This document shows, piece by piece, positions 5,151-9,835 of a stretch of 9,835 nucleotides of DNA. Source of the stretch: Propionibacteriaceae bacterium (lineage in GTDB: Bacteria; Actinomycetota; Actinomycetes; Propionibacteriales; Propionibacteriaceae). Made by a program: the position numbers and the translations under genes. Each line of letters opens with the position of its first letter. Within the stretch, counting starts at the first letter, position 1. The notes below the pieces were generated by a model. The model was given only the letters and a program-made list of their open reading frames with translations. It had not been told where the DNA came from and searched no databases. The stretch lies in contig JAIRXX010000310.1 in NCBI GenBank assembly GCA_031268065.1, positions 1-9,835 of the forward strand, in the 5' to 3' direction.

Positions 5151-6677
5151 ATGATCCGGTTCTTGGCCCGCCGTTTCGCGCTGGCGCTGGGCACGTTGTT
5201 CGTGCTTTCGGTCGTCGTGCATCTGATGGTGGACACCGCCGCAGACCCCTTGGACGATCTGCGCACCAGCACAGCTCCCAACAAAGAAGTTTTGATCGCC
5301 AGCCGGGTGGCGATGTTGCAACTGGACGCCCCTTGGATCACCCGTTACTGGAATTGGCTGCACTCTTTCATCCAGGGCGATTTCGGCATCGCCTGGCGCA
5401 GCCAGCAGAAAGTCTCAGACCTGATGGTGGGCGCGGTCAGCACCTCGGTGTCGCTGATCCTTTTCGCCACGCTCTTGGCGCTGCTGCTCGGCATCACGGT
5501 GGGCATCGTCTCCGCCCTGCGGCAGTACACCACTTTCGACTACTCGATCACCTTCGTCTCCTTCATGCTCTACTCGCTGCCGGTGTTCTGGGTGGCGGTG
5601 CTGCTGAAGCAATTTCTGGCGATTGGTTTGAACGACTTCCTCGCCGATCCAGGGGTGAATTGGCTCTTCGTGATCGCGGTGGCCGTAGTTTCCGGGCTGT
5701 TCTGGGCAGGTGCGCTGGGCGGAAGGGCGAGACGCAAGTTGGTCGTCTTCGGCACTGCGGCCGCGGTGACCCTGGCCACTTTATTGCTGATCGTCTGGTC
5801 CGGGTGGCTGGATTCGCCGCAGATCGGCCCGCTCGGGCTGGGTGTCCTCGGCGCAGGCACCGCATTGGCCGTCACCCTGGCGTTCGCGGGGCTGTCCAAC
5901 AGACGCGCCCTCTATTCGGCGCTGGCCACTGCTGCCGTGGGGCTGGCGCTCTACTACCCCTTGATGTATCTGTTCTACTACTACGTGGTGGACTGGCCGT
6001 TGCTTTTCGGGCTGTTGGCCCTCGCCATCGCCTGTGGCTGCGGGGTCGGCTGGCTCTTCGGCGGCACAGACCGGGGCGTCTCCATGCGCGGGGGCGCCAT
6101 CGTGGCCGCTGTGATGGCGGCGCTGACTTTCGTTGACCGGGTGATGCAGGTCTATCCGATGTATTACCGCTCCAACGCCATCCACGGGCGGCCAATCGCC
6201 ACCATCGGCGCCGAGACGCCTAATCTTGGCGGGGACTTCTGGGTGCAGTGCCTCGACCGCTTCACCCACATCCTGCTGCCGACGATAGCGCTGGTGTTGA
6301 TCTCCTTCGCCTCCTACACCCGCTACCAGCGCGGCGCGATGTTGGAAGTGCTTTCCAAGGACTACATCCGCACCGCGCGCGCCAAGGGCCTGTCCGAGCG
6401 CGTGGTGATCGTGCGGCACGCCCTGCGCAACGCGCTGATGCCGCTGGCGGCGGTCATCCCGGTGGACCTGGTTGCCATGATTGGCGGCGCGGTGATGACG
6501 GAGACCATCTTCGGCTGGGCGGGCATGGGCAAGCTCTTCATCGACTCGCTGCGGCAGAGTGAAGTGGCGCCGATCATGGCCTACGTGATGATCACCGGCG
6601 CGGTGGCGATCATCGCCAACCTCGCCGCCGACTTCTTCTACGCGCTGCTCGACCCAAGGATTCGGGTGAACGCATGA
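5151..6677 (+). CDS. DppB-like ABC transporter permease with large hydrophobic insertion
   Basis: An inner-membrane pore subunit of a peptide-type importer, 508 residues against about 300-340 for typical DppB/OppB. The N-terminus (MIRFLARRFA and a first membrane helix at about 8-27) and residues 92-160 match the usual permease start. The cytoplasmic coupling (EAA) loop is at about 403-431 (DYIRTARAKGL, then RHALRNALMP), and the C-terminus has the usual IFGWAGMG and LLDPRIR. Between about residues 165 and 370 there are some 150 extra residues, rich in hydrophobic stretches (about 171-189, 198-216, 227-247, 256-279, 283-303, 313-328), so probably several added membrane helices. The ATG at 5151 has only a weak ribosome site (GGAGCAAGAG region). 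The stop overlaps the next gene's start by four bases (ATGA), indicating translational coupling. Confidence 0.93.
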   Translation: MIRFLARRFALALGTLFVLSVVVHLMVDTAADPLDDLRTSTAPNKEVLIASRVAMLQLDAPWITRYWNWLHSFIQGDFGIAWRSQQKVSDLMVGAVSTSVSLILFATLLALLLGITVGIVSALRQYTTFDYSITFVSFMLYSLPVFWVAVLLKQFLAIGLNDFLADPGVNWLFVIAVAVVSGLFWAGALGGRARRKLVVFGTAAAVTLATLLLIVWSGWLDSPQIGPLGLGVLGAGTALAVTLAFAGLSNRRALYSALATAAVGLALYYPLMYLFYYYVVDWPLLFGLLALAIACGCGVGWLFGGTDRGVSMRGGAIVAAVMAALTFVDRVMQVYPMYYRSNAIHGRPIATIGAETPNLGGDFWVQCLDRFTHILLPTIALVLISFASYTRYQRGAMLEVLSKDYIRTARAKGLSERVVIVRHALRNALMPLAAVIPVDLVAMIGGAVMTETIFGWAGMGKLFIDSLRQSEVAPIMAYVMITGAVAIIANLAADFFYALLDPRIRVNA

Positions 6678-7783
6678 GCGACATGGAATCCAAGGACCAG
6701 CTATCCACCCGGGGCGACAACGCCATCGAGATAAAGGAAGTCGAAGGGCTTTCCCAAGGCCAGATCGTCCTGCGCAGATTCCTCCGCCATAAGGGCGCGA
6801 TGGGCGGGCTTGGCGTGTTGGCGCTGATCGCGCTCTTCGCGTTCTCGGCGATGGGCATCGGCCCGATCCCCGGCTGGTGGCAATACCACGACCCCAACCG
6901 GACCCATCCGATGGAGAACAACGGCGCCCCCACCGTAACTCTCCCGGAATGGCTGGGCGGACCCGGCTTCAGCCTCGGCAACCACCCCTTCGGGCAGGAC
7001 AACATCGGCCTGGACAATTTCGCCCAGGTGATGTCGGGGGTGAAGACGTCGCTGCTGGTGATGGTGATCCTGGGGCTGACCGCATTGGTGGTCGGTGTGA
7101 CCATCGGTTCGCTGGCCGGATATTTCCGGGGCCGGCTCGACCTGTGGCTGATGCGGCTCACAGATCTGTTCATCGTGCTGCCGGTTATCGTGGTCGGCGC
7201 GGTGCTGGGCAGGCTGCTCTCCATCGCCGGCGACAAATTCGGCTGGCCTCGGGAGGCGACCGAATTTATCTGGGCAAATATGCCAGTTCTGCTCGCGCTG
7301 GCGCTCGGCCTGATCCTCTGGCCGACGATGGCCCGGCTGGTGCGCGGCGAATTCCTCACCCTGCGCGAGCAGGAATTCGTGGATTCCGCCCGAGTCTCCG
7401 GCGCGTCAAATTGGCGGATCATCACCAAGCACATCCTCCCGAACGCCGTCGGGGTGGTCATCGTCAACGTCACCTTGCTGATGTCGCAGGCAGTGGTGCT
7501 GGAGACGGCGCTCAGTTTCCTCGGTTTCGGAATTTCGCCCCCGAACGTCTCCCTCGGCAATCTGATTTCGGTCAACCAGGGGGCATTCGCCACCCGGCCC
7601 TGGCTGTTCTGGTGGCCGGGACTATTCATAATCCTGATTGCGCTGAGCGTCAATTTCATCGGTGACGGGCTGCGCGACGCCTACGACCCCAGGACCAAGC
7701 GCATCCCCTCCCAGCGGGAATTGGAGAAAGCCACCCGCAGGGCGGCGGCCAAAATTGCCGTTTCCAAGGAGGTGGAGCAGTGA
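6674..7783 (+). CDS. DppC-like ABC transporter permease
   Basis: The second inner-membrane pore subunit, 369 residues, slightly long for DppC/OppC. A cytoplasmic N-tail of about 40 residues leads to a first helix at about 43-62. A periplasmic segment containing HPFGQDNIGLDNF (104-116) corresponds to the family's H-P-x-G-T-D-x-x-G-R-D-x-x-S motif, with Leu replacing the usual Arg. Further helices lie at about 124-150, 163-185, 203-220, 258-285 and 312-332. The EAA coupling loop is at about 233-257 (QEFVDSARVSGAS, then KHILPNA). The charged C-tail (338-369) is longer than usual. The start ATG overlaps the upstream permease stop, with no close strong ribosome site (AAGGA is 13 bases away), so coupled translation is likely. 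The end overlaps the ATPase start. It pairs with the long DppB-like subunit. Confidence 0.95.
   Translation: MSDMESKDQLSTRGDNAIEIKEVEGLSQGQIVLRRFLRHKGAMGGLGVLALIALFAFSAMGIGPIPGWWQYHDPNRTHPMENNGAPTVTLPEWLGGPGFSLGNHPFGQDNIGLDNFAQVMSGVKTSLLVMVILGLTALVVGVTIGSLAGYFRGRLDLWLMRLTDLFIVLPVIVVGAVLGRLLSIAGDKFGWPREATEFIWANMPVLLALALGLILWPTMARLVRGEFLTLREQEFVDSARVSGASNWRIITKHILPNAVGVVIVNVTLLMSQAVVLETALSFLGFGISPPNVSLGNLISVNQGAFATRPWLFWWPGLFIILIALSVNFIGDGLRDAYDPRTKRIPSQRELEKATRRAAAKIAVSKEVEQ
7766..7782 (+). promoter_or_regulatory. Strong ribosome binding site for the ATPase gene
   Basis: AAGGAGG (7766-7772) stands seven bases before GTG 7780-7782, inside the last codons of the DppC-like gene. It fixes the GTG as the start of the fused ATPase and explains how the 4-base overlap (GTGA) is translated efficiently. 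Confidence 0.8.
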
Positions 7784-9600
7784 GCCAGCAAGCTGAAATC
7801 CCAGCCGAGAAGGCGCCCGAGACCATCGGGGAGACGCTGCAAGACGCCGTTAGGCTGTCCAGGCAAATAGGCGAGGGTGAGATCAAACGCGGCGATGTCG
7901 TGCTGGAAGTCCGCGACCTCAGTGTGAACTTCTGGGTCAACGGCGAGTGGTTCGCCGCCGCCGAGCACATCGGCTACGACTTGCACGCCGGTGAAGTGCT
8001 CGCCATCGTTGGCGAGTCTGGATCGGGCAAGACCCAATCGTCAATGAGCCTGATCGGCCTGCTCCCGGCAAATGGGCGGGCCAGCGGATCGGCAAAGCTC
8101 AAAGGGATCGAGCTGATCGGGCTGGCGAGCCGGGAATTGCAGGAAATTCGCGGCAACGAGATTGCCGTCATCTTCCAAGAGCCGATGACAGCGCTCAACC
8201 CGGTCTACACCGTGGGTTTCCAGATCGCGGAGACGCTGCGTGCGCACTACGTGATGGCGCCGTCGGTCGCAAAGAAGCGGGCGCTGCAATTGATGGAGTT
8301 GGTGGAGATTCCCGATCCCGCCGATTCCTACAACAAATTCCCGCACCAATTGTCGGGCGGGCAGCGGCAGCGGATCATGATTGCGCAGTCCTTGGCCTGC
8401 GACCCGAAGATGCTGATCGCCGACGAGCCGACGACGGCGCTAGACGTCACCGTCCAGGCGGAAATCCTGAAGCTGATGCGGGAGTTGCGGGAGCGGGTGG
8501 ACGCGGCGATCATCCTGATCACCCATGACATGGGCGTGGTGGCCGATCTCGCCGACCGGATCATCGTGATGAAAGACGGGAGGGTGGTCGAGCATGGCAC
8601 CAGCGACGAGATCTTCAACCGCCCCCAGCATCCCTACACCCAATCGCTGCTGGCGGCAGTGCCGCATCTGGGCCAGGCGTTGGAAGACAACCATCCGGCG
8701 CTGACTTATTCGATGACCGCCGCAGAAGGCGACCCGATACCGTTGGCGCCCGGTGATCCCGGAGCCACCGCCGCGCTGCTGATGGAGGATGTCTCCATAG
8801 ACTATCCCGGCCAGGGCAGGCGGAAGCCGTTCCGGGCCGCCCATCACATCAACCTTCGTATCGACCCAGGCCGGGTGATGGGCCTGGTGGGAGAGTCCGG
8901 TTCGGGCAAGACGACCATTGGCCGGGCGGCGGTTGCGCTGCTGCCGGTGGCCGAAGGGAAGCTGTCGGTCGCCGGGCGCGACATCACCAGAGCCACCAAT
9001 GCCGAGCTGGTGCCGTTCCGCCGCAATGTCGGCATCGTCTTCCAAGACCCCGGTTCCTCGCTCAATCCGCGCCTTCCGGTGGGGGAGTCCATTGGGGAGC
9101 CGCTCTTCCTGCACGAAAAGCTGCGCGGTCGGGAGCTGTCCAACCGGGTTGAGGCATTGCTCGACTCCGTTGAACTGCCCACCTCGATGCGCAACCGCTA
9201 TCCGCACGAATTGTCCGGCGGGCAGCGGCAGCGGATAGGCATCGCCCGCGCCTTGGCGTTGGAGCCGAAGCTGCTCATCGCTGACGAGCCGACCTCGGCT
9301 CTTGACGTGTCGGTGCAGGCGAATGTGCTCAAGCTGTTCTACGACTTGCAGGACCGCTACGGCTTCGCCTGCCTGTTCATCAGCCACGACCTAGCCGTTG
9401 TCGAGATGCTGAGTTCCCAGGTGGCGGTGATGAAAGACGGGCACTTGGTGGAGATCGGCCCCACTGCGGAGATCATCAACAACCCCCAGCATCCCTACAC
9501 CCAGCGTCTGCTGGCCGCTGTGCCGGTCCCAGACCCCGAGGAGCAGAAGAAGCGCCGAGAACTACGTGACGCGATAATCGCCGCCCAGGGCGTCTCCTAG
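7780..9600 (+). CDS. Fused DppD-DppF-like ABC transporter ATPase (two nucleotide-binding domains)
   Basis: The energy subunit of the peptide-type importer, 606 residues, joining both ATPase halves in one cytoplasmic protein. NBD1: Walker A GESGSGKT (78-85), Q-loop Gln 133, signature LSGGQRQR (191-198), Walker B with catalytic Glu MLIADEP (211-217), switch His 249, and the oligopeptide-family tail PQHPYTQSLLAAVP (282-295). NBD2: Walker A 371-378, Q-loop Gln 422, signature 478-485, Walker B LLIADEP (498-504), His 536, tail PQHPYTQRLLAAVP (569-582). All catalytic elements are intact in both halves, so two working ATP sites are expected. The cysteine cluster found after this tail in many DppD/OppD proteins is absent. 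A 38-residue N-terminal extension precedes NBD1. It begins with GTG, overlaps the DppC-like gene, and is last in the operon. Fused ATPases of this kind are common for peptide and nickel importers. Confidence 0.96.
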   Translation: MSQQAEIPAEKAPETIGETLQDAVRLSRQIGEGEIKRGDVVLEVRDLSVNFWVNGEWFAAAEHIGYDLHAGEVLAIVGESGSGKTQSSMSLIGLLPANGRASGSAKLKGIELIGLASRELQEIRGNEIAVIFQEPMTALNPVYTVGFQIAETLRAHYVMAPSVAKKRALQLMELVEIPDPADSYNKFPHQLSGGQRQRIMIAQSLACDPKMLIADEPTTALDVTVQAEILKLMRELRERVDAAIILITHDMGVVADLADRIIVMKDGRVVEHGTSDEIFNRPQHPYTQSLLAAVPHLGQALEDNHPALTYSMTAAEGDPIPLAPGDPGATAALLMEDVSIDYPGQGRRKPFRAAHHINLRIDPGRVMGLVGESGSGKTTIGRAAVALLPVAEGKLSVAGRDITRATNAELVPFRRNVGIVFQDPGSSLNPRLPVGESIGEPLFLHEKLRGRELSNRVEALLDSVELPTSMRNRYPHELSGGQRQRIGIARALALEPKLLIADEPTSALDVSVQANVLKLFYDLQDRYGFACLFISHDLAVVEMLSSQVAVMKDGHLVEIGPTAEIINNPQHPYTQRLLAAVPVPDPEEQKKRRELRDAIIAAQGVS

Positions 9601-9624
9601 CCGCTTGGAGCGGGTTTGAGCGTA
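9601..9624 (+). terminator. Possible weak terminator after the importer operon
   Basis: CCGCT-TGG-AGCGG (9601-9613) can form a five-base-pair hairpin directly after the TAG, followed by GTTTGAGCGTA with scattered T residues. The stem is short and the T tract broken, so this is a weak candidate. It also contains one copy of a 12-base repeat found again at 9708. Confidence 0.25.
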
Positions 9625-9635
9625 TTTGGCGGGGG

Positions 9636-9709
9636 TGGCCAGGACCGGGATCGAACCGGTGACCTCATCCTTTTCAGGGATGCGCTACTACCATCTGAGC
9701 TACCTGGCC
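9636..9709 (-). tRNA. tRNA-Phe (anticodon GAA)
   Basis: The gene folds as a cloverleaf on the minus strand: acceptor stem GGCCAGG/CCTGGCC with discriminator A, anticodon stem CATCC/GGATG around loop CTGAAAA (anticodon GAA at loop positions 3-5), variable loop AGGTC, and T arm ACCGG-TTCGATC-CCGGT. CCA is not encoded. The D arm is irregular: GCTC faces TAGC, leaving a C-T mismatch or a bulged extra T compared with the usual GAGC. It lies eight bases downstream of tRNA-Asp and is likely co-transcribed with it. Confidence 0.95.
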
Positions 9710-9717
9710 GCTTGGAG

Positions 9718-9791
9718 CGACCCCGACGGGACTTGAACCCGCGACCTTCGGCGTGACAGGCCGACGCGCTAACCAACTGCGCTACGGGGCC
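9718..9791 (-). tRNA. tRNA-Asp (anticodon GTC)
   Basis: A regular cloverleaf on the minus strand: acceptor stem GGCCCCG/CGGGGTC (one G-T pair), discriminator G (the aspartate identity base), D arm GCGC-AGTTGGTTA-GCGC, anticodon stem TCGGC/GCCGA around CTGTCAC (anticodon GTC), and T arm GCGGG-TTCAAGT-CCCGT. CCA is not encoded. In many actinobacteria the order is tRNA-Glu, tRNA-Asp, tRNA-Phe, so a tRNA-Glu gene may lie just past the right edge; none is visible by base 9835. Confidence 0.97.
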
Positions 9792-9835
9792 TTGGTAGAC
9801 CTCGCTGGTCCAACTTGGGCCAGCCCCGAAACTAT

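Noticed and set aside
6610..7659. 349-codon antisense frame across the DppC-like gene
   Set aside because: A low-complexity Ser/Arg/Pro product, opposite a well-conserved permease with a coupled start and stop.
8440..9387. 315-codon antisense frame inside the fused ATPase gene
   Set aside because: The plus strand encodes two intact ABC ATPase domains here. The antisense product has no domain and no ribosome site.
9804..9824. Hairpin GCTGGTCC/GGGCCAGC upstream of tRNA-Asp
   Set aside because: One pair is a G-T on the plus strand and a mismatch on the minus strand. No T-run follows, and the region is cut by the window edge, so no function can be assigned.
1..9835. CRISPR array, insertion sequence or phage genes
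   Set aside because: No regularly spaced repeats, transposase, integrase or phage structural motifs were seen on either strand.

Overview
The window is high-GC bacterial DNA, almost certainly from an actinomycete. The evidence is strongly G/C-biased third codon positions in the transporter genes, actinobacterial-style lipoprotein substrate-binding proteins, an unusually long DppB-type permease, and an Asp-Phe tRNA pair whose genes do not encode CCA. Genus cannot be settled from sequence alone.

Layout. (1) 1-1625: the 3' part of a family-5 (peptide-type) substrate-binding protein gene whose start lies before the window. (2) 1626-1740: a scar holding what look like the last codons of a yefM/relJ-type antitoxin gene overlapping the first codons of a yoeB/relK-type toxin gene. 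(3) 1740-2054, minus strand: a small HipB/XRE-type helix-turn-helix protein with its own promoter, which overlaps two palindromes. (4) 2228-2959: a secreted lipoprotein of unknown function, divergent from the HTH gene. (5) 3200-9600: a complete peptide-type ABC importer operon on the plus strand. It comprises a second substrate-binding lipoprotein, a hairpin-bearing 112-base gap, a 508-residue DppB-like permease, a DppC-like permease and a two-NBD fused DppD-DppF-like ATPase. The last three genes overlap by 4 bases at each junction. (6) 9636-9791: tRNA-Phe(GAA) and tRNA-Asp(GTC) on the minus strand, convergent with the importer operon.

How they work together. The second binding protein would capture peptide-like ligand outside the membrane and deliver it to the DppB/DppC pore, driven by the fused ATPase. 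The truncated first binding protein is a clear paralogue and may be an alternative ligand receptor for the same pore. The two paralogues are separated by a block of unrelated genes (toxin-antitoxin scar, HTH regulator, lipoprotein) that looks like an accessory insertion.

No wholly new system was found. The best leads are the toxin-antitoxin scar beside the orphan HTH gene, the mutually exclusive RNA structures between the binding-protein and permease genes, and the large hydrophobic insertion in the DppB-like permease.
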